The position numbers and the translations under genes were made by a program. From Pigoraptor vietnamica (Eukaryota > Opisthokonta > Filasterea), in NCBI GenBank assembly GCA_943704525.1, contig CALSCQ010003205.1, positions 22,501 to 40,087 on the forward strand: 17,587 nucleotides of DNA, read 5' to 3'. Position 1 is the first letter of the stretch. Each line of letters opens with the position of its first letter. This document shows, in pieces, positions 9,548 through 17,587 of this stretch. The notes below the pieces were generated by a model. The model did no database searches, was not told the origin of the DNA, and worked only from the letters and a program-made list of their open reading frames with translations.

Positions 9548-9745
9548 GATGTCGGTGCGTCATCGTCGGTCCACGGTGACTTGTCAGCGTCGTCGTCGTC
9601 CGCGTCTGCGGCGGCTCCGGCGACATCCCTCGATATTGTTGCATCGTCGCCAGTCCGCAGTGACTTGACAGCGTCGCCCTCGTCCGCGCCACCTCGAGGG
9701 CCCGTGGCGGCTCGCATGGTATCATACGCTGCGGTTGCGTCGTCG
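9548..9745 (+). repeat. Imperfect Ser/Ala/Val-coding repeats in the CRN-like C-terminal tail
   Basis: Units with a core resembling GTTGCRTCGTCGCCAGTCCG begin near 9548, 9632 and 9728 (spacings 84 and 96 nt, both multiples of three). They encode a recurring A-S-S-P-V-R-like motif in an unstructured tail. Confidence 0.7.
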
Positions 9746-9791
9746 CCAGTCCGTCGCCGTGTCACGTCGCCATCATTGGTCGCCAGCTTGC

Positions 9792-9839
9792 CGACCGGCA
9801 GGGACTCTACAAGGGCGACCGGCAGGGGCTCTACAAGGG
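9792..9839 (+). repeat. Two copies of a 24-bp repeat
   Basis: CGACCGGCAGGG(A/G)CTCTACAAGGG occurs at 9792 and 9816, in frame with the tail (eight codons per unit). Confidence 0.9.
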
Positions 9840-9901
9840 CAACAGCTCCCTCATCGTCTGCCGAGGCAAGAAAGACGCGCCACTCAAGATCGCATCACTG
9901 A

Positions 9902-11043
9902 CCCGACGGCGTGCCGACCGGCTATGCCCCGTTCGCACTTTAGCTCCAGCTCGCCGTCATTGTGTCGCCGTGACCTACGCGACGCGCCCTCTCATCGACG
10001 CTTCATCCGACGTGCGAGGTTTCTTCGCAGCGCTTGTGGCATCACATGGCTCTCGGCCTATCATCTCCGACCGACAGCTCCCGGTAAGTCCTTGTGCACG
10101 TGTTTCTTGCGCAATTTTGCGTGAATGATGGTCGCAATGCGTGCATATCCGTGACAATTTTACGACTGCTGACTCGCAACTACTCGATTTCTGTCCTCCC
10201 AGCATAGCGATTTCGCTCATATTCTCCCTTCCCGACCCCTGACCGTTGATGTTTCGCGTCGTCTGATCGGTCGGTTTTGGTCGCCGATTTTCTCTGCAAA
10301 CAAAACATAAAAACAAAACATTGCGCGTAATCCAACAGACACCACTGTCTGGCAGCTGTCTGACAGCTGCAAACCACAGTGCATTACGACATGCGATACT
10401 GAATGCGATGCCCGGGCGGCCCAGCGCCAGCCACAGTTGGCGGAGCATGGTCCGACAACTGAATGTTCCGTGTAACGATCTCGGCCGTCGACGGCCAGCC
10501 GGCCAGTGCGCCAGTGCCAGTGATGCAGCTAACTGAGACCGGTAAGGCACCGCGGAGTCCGAGGGTTACGGGTACGGTGGACGGGTACGGGTCCACACGT
10601 GGGCCAATTTATGTGAAACTCCCTAAAACGTGACTGCCACTTTGCACCGGAGACGTGACGCTCTGCCGGTCCTCAATACTGAGCCAGTACGCTGACGCCG
10701 GCATAGCTAGCCGACGGCCGTTCAGCCGGCGCCCCAGGATCGGGCATCTCTGATCTAAATCAGTCGAGACTGGGTGTGCCGGACCGTTCGCGGAGGTGTC
10801 AAAATTCTTGGGTATCCGGGGGTCTGCACATCGGAAGTTCTGTAGTAGTCGTTCACTCCAACTTTCCCCTCGCTGCTTCTCCGCTGGAGCGCTTTTCCGC
10901 CGCTGGTGAAGTTGTCTTGCGTTGGGCAGCAGCAGGCGGCGAGATATTTACCGAACTGGACGGCATCAGTGAAGTCACAATGAGGCTCAACAACCCATTT
11001 ATCGTGCGGTCTCCAAGAGACAGAAAGGCGGTCGCCTCGACTC
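9902..11043. other. Gap with no recognised gene
   Basis: This stretch runs between the end of the CRN-like tail and the 3' end of the BRCT gene. It contains a short inverted repeat (CAGCTGTCTGACAGCTG, about 10353-10369), two tandem ACGGGTACGG-type motifs (about 10568-10590) and several GCCGGC palindromes near 10690-10735. An open plus frame at 10776-11054 (92 aa, including GGEIFTELDGISEVTMRLNN) looks protein-like but matches nothing I know and overlaps the BRCT stop codon. Confidence 0.4.
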
Positions 11044-11638
11044 TCAGCTTGTAGCGCTTTCAGTGCGGCGAATGGCGGGTGTTTCTTGCGACACGTTCAC
11101 TGCCGCCGCGCACAACCCCGTGTCGATAAGTGAGGGCATATTGTGGGTACGTTGTGCCACGGGCGCTGGTGAAGGTGCTGGAGCGGACGCCCCGGGAATC
11201 TGCGGCGAGTGAGATATGTGAGTGCACAGTCGACTGGCGTGAACGCCTGCATCTCTCATTACAAACATACACGAAACAGAACAGTCGCAAGCATAAGTCG
11301 AGTCTTGCGCACGCAAACGCACACAAGCACCATACGAATGTACACTCCACACTTAACACAGGGCCCACGCACCATCGAGAGCACTTGGCTCCATGTCCGA
11401 TATTTTGACGAGGCAGTGAGCGATGATAGCGCCGACTTGTCCTCTGCGACGAGCACGAAGTCCGCCTCTTCTTCTGGCACGGACGAAACGATGCGGCCCC
11501 GCCCGAGCACCTCGACGAGCGTGCGCGCGTTCTCAATCTTGTGCGCCTTCTTTGCATTCTCGTTCAGGAAAGAGGGACTCAGTAGGAACGTCTTGCCTGC
11601 GACGGACAACAATTAGAACCCCGCTCAGGCATTGCACG

Positions 11639-11676
<38 letters not shown>

Positions 11677-14461
11677 ACTCACACACCACACCAAATACAC
11701 GCACGCACGCACACACATCAAAACACATATGCGCACACAGACCTTTGAAGGGTGCTTCGTTGAACCTTTGTCCGTAACCATCCTCCGGCAGAAGGCGCCC
11801 TTCCGCGGCGCTGTCCACGAGCCATTCCGGACGCATAATCCACCGGTGTGTGAGCGCCGCGGCGAGCGTCTTGAGCGTGCGGCACCCAGACGGCACAACG
11901 ACATGCGTGATGCGGTGGTCAAACTCACTCTCGTTTCGCACAGAGCTGCCCAGCTCCTCGGCAAGCTGTGGAATACAACGAGTGTGAGCTATAGGCCGTT
12001 CAAACACGAACACAATACAACACCGCGGAAGTGATAAAGCGAGGGAGGAAATTATAGGCACGGAAGCATATTATCACTCATTGAGAGATAGAGGGCGTGT
12101 GTGTCGAGAACAATTCCCGCGAAACAGAGAACAAGGGCAATTGCAACGCAACGGAAAGGATCGCAACGCACCGCCGCGAGTCGCAAGCGCGAGGCCGTGT
12201 CGTGCAGTTGCCCGTCCTTAAACCCCGAGAACGAGACGACGGGCTTTGCTGGACGCCGTCGGTCGAGAGGGCTAGTCGTGGCGCTGTCCGAAGTGCGCGC
12301 GCGCACAGAGCGACCGCTTTCGTCATTTGCTTTCCGTTTGCGACTGCCCGAGAGCTCAAAGGGACTCGTGAAGATGTCTCCTGGGATTATGTTCCATGAG
12401 ATTCATATAAACGCAGACAAACACATGCACGCACATGCACGCACACGGCAACAGTAAATACATTTCCTTACGCCCACAAAACGCAGACGCGAAAATCTAC
12501 CTCCGAACGAAGTCCTCCGAGGTTCCGGCGTCATGTGAGTAGGGATTTCCACGGCAGACACTTCAGGCACTGCATTTGTTGGAGACACTGGCGTGGATCG
12601 CGGGCGAAGAGGCGCTGCGTGGGGCGATAAGATGAGAAACACAGCAACCGCACGTCCACACTACCCCCAGAAAACGATGGGGCACACGCAACGCCAAAAC
12701 TGGGTTACGCGCACACACGCACCGCGATCCACGAGGGAGACTTCGCTCTGCGTGTCGCAGTCCCGCATGGCAACGTCGTCGCACACCCCGTCGAGAGCCC
12801 TTGAGAGCGACATGAGTTGCGAAATGGGGCGAGTTTCTTCCTCTGCACACGCACGTTCACCCTCCACCGCGTCGCCCTCCGCCTTCAGGCAGTCCCACGC
12901 GTCGACATGATGCAAGTGCTCACCGCTCTCCATGTGCTCACTGTGCTCACTGTGTTGTCCCTCGACGGCCTCCGCAAGCGGTGCAGGGTCCTCAACGCCG
13001 AGACTCGTCTGCGCAGCGGCATCCGCGCACACCACGCGGGGAGAGTCGACGCCACTGTCGACCGTGTCCGTTCTGGCACTGCACGCCGCATCCACAAGAG
13101 CGGGACAAGTAGTCTGCAAGCCAACGTGCCGAAGCGCGGCGACCTCCGTAGTAGTTTCCGCGTCGCGCAGAAGAGCGTTCGTGTCCGGACCCACAGCCAC
13201 GTGGACCGCCCGCGGCGCCTCGTCTGTCTCCATGGCGACCTCGTGCCCGGCGAAAGCCTCGAAGCTGCCCACGCCCACGCTCTCGGCAAACGGCAGCGAA
13301 GTCGCTGTGTCTGTGGTTCGGAGAGGCACGTCGTCGGTTCCCACAGAGACATCGTGCGCCGACATTCGCTCCGTTTCCGTTGAGACAGAGACGTACTCCA
13401 GCGTTGAAAGCGTCGACGTCGCCGCGTCGCGCGTTAGGGTCGAGGAGTTGCTGAAGGAACCAAAGAGGACCGGGGAGGAACAGCGGTCGACGCGTCCAGA
13501 CACGTTCGACGGGAGTTCAACCTCCGACAACTGCGTGCGCGCGTCTTGCAGCACGTCGGTGAACGCAAAGTCGCTCGGCATTCGCGTGGATGCGCTGGCA
13601 ATCTGAGCACAAAAGAGGCATTTGTGTTACACAAAACATCGCTTGTAACAACCTCTAAAATAGCCACACAATCGTTCAAAACATGTTGGGATTGGCCATA
13701 TTGACTCCCATGTCACACACACAGTGTGAAAAAATTGGAGTTGAAAAATCGTACCGAGGTGCGGAGCATCTCGGCATCGCCCAGCGCAGCCGCCAGTCGT
13801 CGCTCGTAGTGTTCCGTCGCAGCCGCTTTTTCGGCAATGAGGAGGTTCAGCGTGCGCGTGGCTTCGTCACACCGCCGCAACGCAGCATCACGCTCCTGCA
13901 TGCGACGGAACGAGAGCGCAGGTGAAAGGGTTAGCCGCCTCCTATGGACATGGCTAAATGGACATGGACAGACGTTATGACGGGAAAAAAGGAGGCGAGA
14001 AAGGCAAAGGGGAATCGAACTCGGGTGTCCACAAGCTGAAGTGCTGCGTAATGCGGACGCACCTCTTCGAGCTGTCTCATCGTCCCCAGCGCCGCCTCCA
14101 GTTGCGCCGTGAGACTGCCGATCGACAGCGACCCCAGCCGCGCATTTTCCGCCCGCAGTGCGTCGCACGTCGTCGCAAGTGCCGCACACCGCTCTTCGAG
14201 TGCGCGAAATTCCTCGCGGGAGACAGGGGCATTGGACACGGCGACATCGCGTCCGTATAGAGAGTCCTGGGACTGCGGGTAGGGCTCTCAGCAAACCGTA
14301 CAGTGGGCCTGGACCAAGTGCGTGTGCATGTGGGTGTGCGTGCGTGTGTGTGTGTGTGTGTGCGTATGTGTGTGTGTGTACGTGCGTGCGTGCGTGTGTG
14401 TGTGTGCGCGCGCGTGTGTGTGTGTGTGTGTTTGTGTGTGTGTGTGCGTGCATGTGTGTGC

Positions 14462-14531
<70 letters not shown>

Positions 14532-14881
14532 CGGTCTGCGGCAGTGCGTGTGTCGTGCGTGCAGCACCCACCATGCTCAGTGAAGAGCTCGCCGAGTTCC
14601 TTCGCATTAGCAGTTGGAACTGTGCGTCTGCGCGAAAACGGTAACATAAACCCTGCTTGTCTTTGTGTTGCATTACCCGCTTGAACACACTGAAAGTCAC
14701 ACTGCAAACCAACAGTGTCGTGTGCACCTTCAACACACTAACTCACGAGTGCTGTTACTGCCATGACCGCTTCTATGTTACTGCCACAACCTCACGCACC
14801 CTGGTAGAGCGTCGAGAGTCGTTCCACTTCGGCGCGGAGACTTGTGATGGTGTCGGAGTCCTAATCGAAATCGTGTGAGAC

Positions 14882-14935
<54 letters not shown>

Positions 14936-14998
14936 CACCGCCGAGACGCAATCCACGAAAGCTCAGACAACCACACACAGATGCATTTCGCTCACCAT
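11044..14998 (-). CDS. Coiled-coil protein with C-terminal tandem BRCT domains, eleven exons
   Basis: BRCT pairs usually bind phosphorylated partners in DNA-damage and checkpoint signalling, so a nuclear genome-maintenance role is inferred. Exons: 14998-14996, 14860-14800, 14627-14572, 14272-14063, 13895-13755, 13602-12723, 12614-12501, 12380-12172, 11965-11743, 11596-11373, 11199-11044. All phases agree, giving 758 aa. Residues about 2-22, 55-110 and 111-155 are coiled coil (TITSLRAEVERLSTLYQ; EERCAALATTCDALRAENARL). Residues 158-450 are one acidic, Ser/Thr-rich exon with a recurring V-x-V-x-T-D/E motif. A basic SRKRK nuclear-signal candidate is at about 500. BRCT1 (about 534-626) starts KPVVSFSGF and holds ITHVVV and the hallmark RPEWLVDS. 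BRCT2 (about 631-715) starts KTFLLSPSFL and ends near YRTWSQVLSM. The start is uncertain: the chosen ATG is the last codon of its exon. The exact orthologue (53BP1-, MDC1- or TopBP1-like) cannot be named. Confidence 0.8.
11639..11712. repeat. CA microsatellite in a BRCT-gene intron
   Basis: (CA)n of about 30 nt followed by interrupted CA/GCAC units, in the intron between the two BRCT-coding exons. It reads (GT)n on the gene strand. Confidence 0.9.
13005..13395 (-). repeat. Recurring V-x-V-x-T-D/E peptide motif in the BRCT protein
   Basis: Within the large exon, short motifs recur: YVSVSTET, DVSVGTDD, SVGVGS, EVAMETDE, HVAVGPD, HVGLQTT, AAAQTSL. Starts are spaced about 13, 13-14, 24-25 or 35 residues apart, close to multiples of 12-13. 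This suggests a decayed repeat of linear motifs in a disordered region. Confidence 0.6.
14335..14530. repeat. Long TG microsatellite in a BRCT-gene intron
   Basis: Interrupted TG/GTGC repeats, ending in an uninterrupted (TG)n run from 14465 to 14529 (65 nt). It reads (CA)n on the gene strand, within the intron between exons 3 and 4. Confidence 0.97.
14883..14934. repeat. 52-nt poly(A)/poly(T) homopolymer
   Basis: Fifty-two consecutive A on the plus strand. On the gene strand it is poly(T) about 22-73 nt upstream of the acceptor (GATTAG) of BRCT-gene exon 2, so it could act as an extreme polypyrimidine tract. There is no adjacent retrocopy or target-site duplication that I can see. Confidence 0.95.
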
Positions 14999-15340
14999 GC
15001 TCTCGTTATTGTCGAGGGCACTTCAGGCTTTGTTGAAAGGGTTTCAGTCACAAGGCCATCACATGAAGAGACATGAGGAGTCTTGTTGCAATTGTGTGTC
15101 TGCATGAACTGTGTCACGGAGGGTCAGGGGAGCGCAGCCAGTAGGCCGTTGTGTAGCGTGTGAGACTGTGTGTGGGTGAGGGAGTGTGTATGCCGCAGGT
15201 AAGTTCGTGTTCTCACGCGAATCGTGCGTTGACGTGAGACGACAAAGCTGTCGCGAGACGTCCACTCCGCGACTGTTACACCTTTCCCGCCAAAATTCCT
15301 CGCGAGATCTCGATCAAATTGTGTTACTCGTGTTACGTAT
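14999..15340. other. Intergenic stretch between KIN17 stop and BRCT-gene start
   Basis: 342 bp between two minus-strand genes. It must hold the KIN17 3' end and the promoter and 5' UTR of the BRCT gene. An in-frame alternative ATG for the BRCT gene exists here (MQTHNCNKTP, about 15105), but it joins the next exon in a frame that loses the coiled coil. No clear TATA or poly(A) signal was identified. Confidence 0.4.
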
Positions 15341-17362
15341 TTATGCGAGCTTGCATACATCTTCGTAAGGCACGTCGTGCACGGTTCTGTCCGGCAGTCG
15401 CACGGTGGCACTGAACGCATCCACGTTGATTGCCTCCAACTTTCCCTTTGCGCCTCTGTGCGGCCCATTCACAAGCAGAACGGAACCGCCGAGCGCAGGG
15501 AGGACAGTCTCGAGGTGCTGCAAAGTGGACGCGAATTTAGTAAAACGAAGGTAGATAATGGAGCATACAATGCCGTTGCTCCAGTGCGACTGTCTGTGTG
15601 AGCGTGCGTGTTACAAGTCCGTGTGTTTCACAATAGCTGAAAAATAACACACACCTCCTGATCGAGTTTGAGGCGGTCGCCAGAGTCAATCATTGAAATT
15701 TCGGCGACGTAACGGTCGACCACTCTGTCCACGACGCCCTTCTGCTTGTAATAGCGCCCATCGCCAAGCTGCTTGTTCAACACCTGCACGACAAACAATG
15801 GCCGCGAGTCAGCACGAGAATATCCCAGAAGACCAGCGCGGAGTCACAATGGGACCGACGAGAGTCCGCGAGTCAGCACGAGGAAGACGCAGAAGGACTC
15901 ACAACAAAAATGGACCGACGAGAGTAGATTTGCCTTAGCGCGGAGTTCACTCAAGTGTGCGTGAAACAGTACGACGGCGCCTGCGGGAGGCGCTAAAGGC
16001 GATAACACTCAACAAATGCTTTAACACAATTGCTCCACGTGCCTTGACGACAATGCCCTCCGCGAGCCAATAGTCCCTTCGCGCCATTTTCTCCTTCCGA
16101 CGCAAGTCCTCTTCCATAATTCGATCGAGCGCAGATTTGCGCTTGCGAGAATCATCCTGAGAGGGAAAATGGCGGGAAGAGTGGACGGGTTGGAAAGTGA
16201 GCTTCAACATAAAGCTTCACATACACACGCACAATACCACGAGCTCTCGCACGCCACACACGCACACGCACACGAACGCCAACACGCGCGCGCACATACA
16301 TACACACACACACACATACACACACGCACGCACGCACAGAGACGACGACACACCTCCTTCGCCTTTGCCTTCGCTTCCTCAGATGCCTTCGACGCGAGTG
16401 CGGCCAACGGATTCGCGGCGACGGGCGGTCCCTTTGGCGCTGCTTGCGGGGCATCCACAGCCGCGCCGTTTGCACCCGCGCCAAGCGAAATGGTGATCTT
16501 GGTGTCTTCGTCCTTCACGAGTTCCTTCACCTCAGTCTCGGACGTGTCTTGCGCGCGCTCCGCAGCCAGGCGTATCTGCCGCTCAATCGCCCGTTGTGCA
16601 CGCTCTTCTTCGTCAAGCTCCACCTGTCACGTGCATAGGACAACGTGCATTTAAGTGAGTGAGACATGTGAGACGTGCCCGCGTATAACACGATTCAACA
16701 CTCCGCTGACGAGCACATCGCTGATAAATACCTACACACATACACACACGCAACGCACATACATACACACACACACAAAACCACACACATACACACACAG
16801 TGCACTCGCATGTACACCCGCAGCACAGCCGAACGTGCGCGCAACGCGCGATGCACTCACCTTCTCCCTCTTCTCCAGCGCCTCCTGCCTTGCGAGCAGC
16901 ACGGGATCGCGGTCGATATACGCGATGAACCATCCCTTTGGCGTTTCGTCCACGACGCACTTGCCAGTGCGCCCAAGGTGCTTCACGAATTCGGTCAGCG
17001 TCTCCCACCGCGTCGAATTCATGTGCCTGTCACGTGACAAGAACGCAACGAAAATGTAAGCATCCTCTTCGTTCATAGTGACAGTGTATGATCACGACGA
17101 GCAGTTGCACGCGCCGGTGAATTGATCGCACCGCAGAGCTCCATTGCAAGCGCCGGCGGGGCACGTGAGAATGCAACGCGTACACGGACGCACACACATC
17201 ACACAGCATACAGCGGTCAAGTAATACATCGCGTGCTTACGACTGCCACACACGCACCTGTGGTTTCGGTCGCTGATGTAATCATTGTAAACGACGTTTG
17301 CGTGCACGCGCTTCGTGCCGCAGCGACGCTTGAGATTCAGCAAAAACGCCTCTTCGAATTCT
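15341..17362 (-). CDS. KIN17: DNA/RNA-binding protein KIN17, 3' six exons (5' end off window)
   Basis: KIN17 is a conserved nuclear protein linked to DNA replication, double-strand break response and pre-mRNA splicing. Exons in the window: 17362-17258, 17026-16861, 16623-16354, 16156-16043, 15783-15655, 15517-15341 (TAA). All junctions keep frame. The winged-helix domain is shown by RRCGTKRVHANVVYNDYIS, HMNSTRWETLTEFVKHLGR and VDETPKGWFIAYIDRDP. A charged helical region with ALDRIMEEDLRRKEKMARRD follows. The C-terminal SH3-like/KOW part is shown by DYWLAEGIVVK, VDRYVAEISMIDSGDRLKLDQE, HLETVLPALGG, FSATVRLPD and the terminal YEDVCKLA. Only the N-terminal zinc finger and the start of the winged helix are missing, beyond the right edge. 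The middle linker is Ala-rich and weakly conserved. The identification is very sure. Confidence 0.96.
15784..16042 (-). other. KIN17 intron with GC-AG boundaries
   Basis: On the gene strand exon 4 of the window copy ends GTCAAG and the intron begins GCACGTGG; the acceptor is cgtgcag. GC splicing gives GIVVK followed by VLNKQLG, an ungapped match to human KIN17 (IIVKIITKKLG). In-frame GT alternatives 6 or 9 nt upstream would delete two or three residues of the conserved I-V-K segment. Confidence 0.65.
15800..15926. repeat. Imperfect tandem duplication in a KIN17 intron
   Basis: CCGCGAGTCAGCACGAG occurs at 15802 and 15866. ATGG(G)ACCGACGAGAGT occurs at about 15849 and 15910. The period is about 60-64 bp with small indels. 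Confidence 0.85.
16254..16337. repeat. CA-rich microsatellite in a KIN17 intron
   Basis: CACACGCACA, GCGCGCGC and (CA)n/(CATA)n runs. They read (GT)n on the gene strand and begin within about 20 nt of the gtgtgt donor. Confidence 0.9.
16732..16802. repeat. CA-rich microsatellite in a KIN17 intron
   Basis: (CA)n with CATA interruptions in the intron between the winged-helix exon and the linker exon. Confidence 0.9.
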
Positions 17363-17410
17363 CTGTGACATAGGACCACGTTAGAGGGTCAGAAGAAAAC
17401 GCACAACGCA

Positions 17411-17513
17411 AATACACGCACACACACACACATACACACACACACGCACACACACACACATACACACACACACGCACACACACACACACGCACACACACA
17501 CACGCACACACAC

Positions 17514-17587
<74 letters not shown>
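17411..17587. repeat. Long CA microsatellite running off the right edge
   Basis: (CA)n with GCAC and CATA interruptions, becoming uninterrupted (CA)n from about 17520 to the window end. It lies upstream of the first KIN17 exon in the window, so probably inside the preceding intron. Confidence 0.95.

Larger units (their letters stand above)
5841..9901 (+). pseudogene. Crinkler (CRN)/RHS-like P-loop NTPase, decayed
   Basis: CRN and RHS-type proteins are multigene families in oomycetes, chytrids, trypanosomes and other eukaryotes; some are secreted or nuclear effectors. Probable exons are 5841-6098 (or from the ATG at 5769), 6524-6571, 7468-7497, 7633-7647 and 7990 onward. A 25-nt exon at 7151-7175 would supply the missing phase change but is weak. 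The main exon has the family layout: an aromatic-rich lead-in, LPSRIYIRRSY, a Walker A region at 8208-8234 (GGTPGVGKR, with Arg where Ser/Thr is usual), a hydrophobic strand with ASP, FMPLWDLDGL, an AGGVARW element, then LRGQLFEAHCHDVLQDGG and a strand with RIYVVVPDD. The reading frame shifts near 8563, 8816, 8912, 9010 and 9200, and TAA at 9344 interrupts it. A Ser/Ala-rich repetitive tail follows to 9901. I see no LFLAK-type CRN header in the first exon. The breaks could be true decay or sequence errors. Confidence 0.72.

Noticed and set aside
9268-9765. Minus-strand acidic frame of 165 codons
   Set aside because: It is the antisense of the Ser/Ala-rich CRN-like tail, which continues in frame from the family-conserved RFLTVWALKVPI segment.
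1685-10760. Terminal inverted repeats flanking the CRN-like region as a mobile element
   Set aside because: GCCGGC-rich blocks occur near 1690-1870, 5660-5700 and 10690-10735, but I could not align them into convincing repeats or find target-site duplications.
12932-13606. Plus-strand open frames of 188-224 codons
   Set aside because: They are antisense shadows of the large BRCT-gene exon (13602-12723), which has consistent splice phases and a recognisable downstream domain.
14303-14644. Long Val/Cys-rich plus-strand frames and the complementary His/Thr-rich minus frames
   Set aside because: They are translations of the (TG)n tract inside a BRCT-gene intron. The same holds for the frames at 6220-6954, 4246-4539 and 17337-17587.
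14883-14934. Poly(A) as the tail of a retroposed gene or LINE/SINE
   Set aside because: No upstream retrocopy, RNA-gene-like body or flanking target duplication is visible, and it lies inside an intron of an intact gene.
14773-14978. Open frames with a poly-Phe run
   Set aside because: The run is the 52-nt homopolymer in an intron; only the short part at 14800-14860 is coding.
1-17587. tRNA or rRNA genes
   Set aside because: I found no cloverleaf with conserved A/B boxes and no recognisable rRNA segments on either strand by eye; this was not an exhaustive computation.

Overview
This is nuclear DNA of a unicellular eukaryote. Genes are broken by many short GT-AG introns, coding regions are moderately GC-rich, and (TG)n/(CA)n tracts are extremely abundant, mostly inside introns. 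A monofunctional AroQ-type chorismate mutase together with a Crinkler/RHS-like NTPase fits an intron-rich protist (for example an oomycete-like stramenopile, a rhizarian or a chytrid-like lineage). The sequence alone does not settle which. All long Thr-His or Cys-Val open frames in the window are translated microsatellites, not genes.

Layout, left to right. (1) 182-1503, minus: a tentative two-exon gene of unknown function. (2) 1504-2370: mostly non-coding, with a broken minus-strand open stretch (1684-1995) and three copies of a 54-bp repeat directly downstream of the next gene. (3) 2371-5226, minus: a complete nine-exon chorismate mutase, 294 aa, with every intron phase consistent and all recognised catalytic residues present. 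(4) 5227-5840: divergent intergenic region with palindromic bZIP-type sites and a short G-box repeat. (5) 5841-9901, plus: a Crinkler (CRN)/RHS-like P-loop NTPase gene with small 5' exons, whose main exon is broken by about five frameshifts and one stop. (6) 9902-11043: no gene recognised. (7) 11044-14998, minus: an eleven-exon gene for a 758-aa protein with N-terminal coiled coils, an acidic repetitive middle and C-terminal tandem BRCT domains. (8) 15341-17362, minus: the C-terminal six exons of the DNA/RNA-binding protein KIN17; the zinc-finger exon lies beyond the right edge.

The two right-hand genes both belong to families acting in genome maintenance (KIN17 in replication, repair and splicing; BRCT pairs in DNA-damage signalling). 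They lie head to tail 342 bp apart, which may be chance. Chorismate mutase serves phenylalanine/tyrosine synthesis and is unrelated.

The most distinctive result concerns splicing. Homology to two well-conserved families places two introns, in two unrelated genes, at an identical non-canonical GC donor context (AG|GCACGT), each with an in-frame GT exactly 6 nt upstream. Among the 23 introns of the three confident genes, 16 begin GTG, 5 begin with another GT trinucleotide and 2 begin GC. The same GTG-rich hexamers are the units of the surrounding microsatellites.
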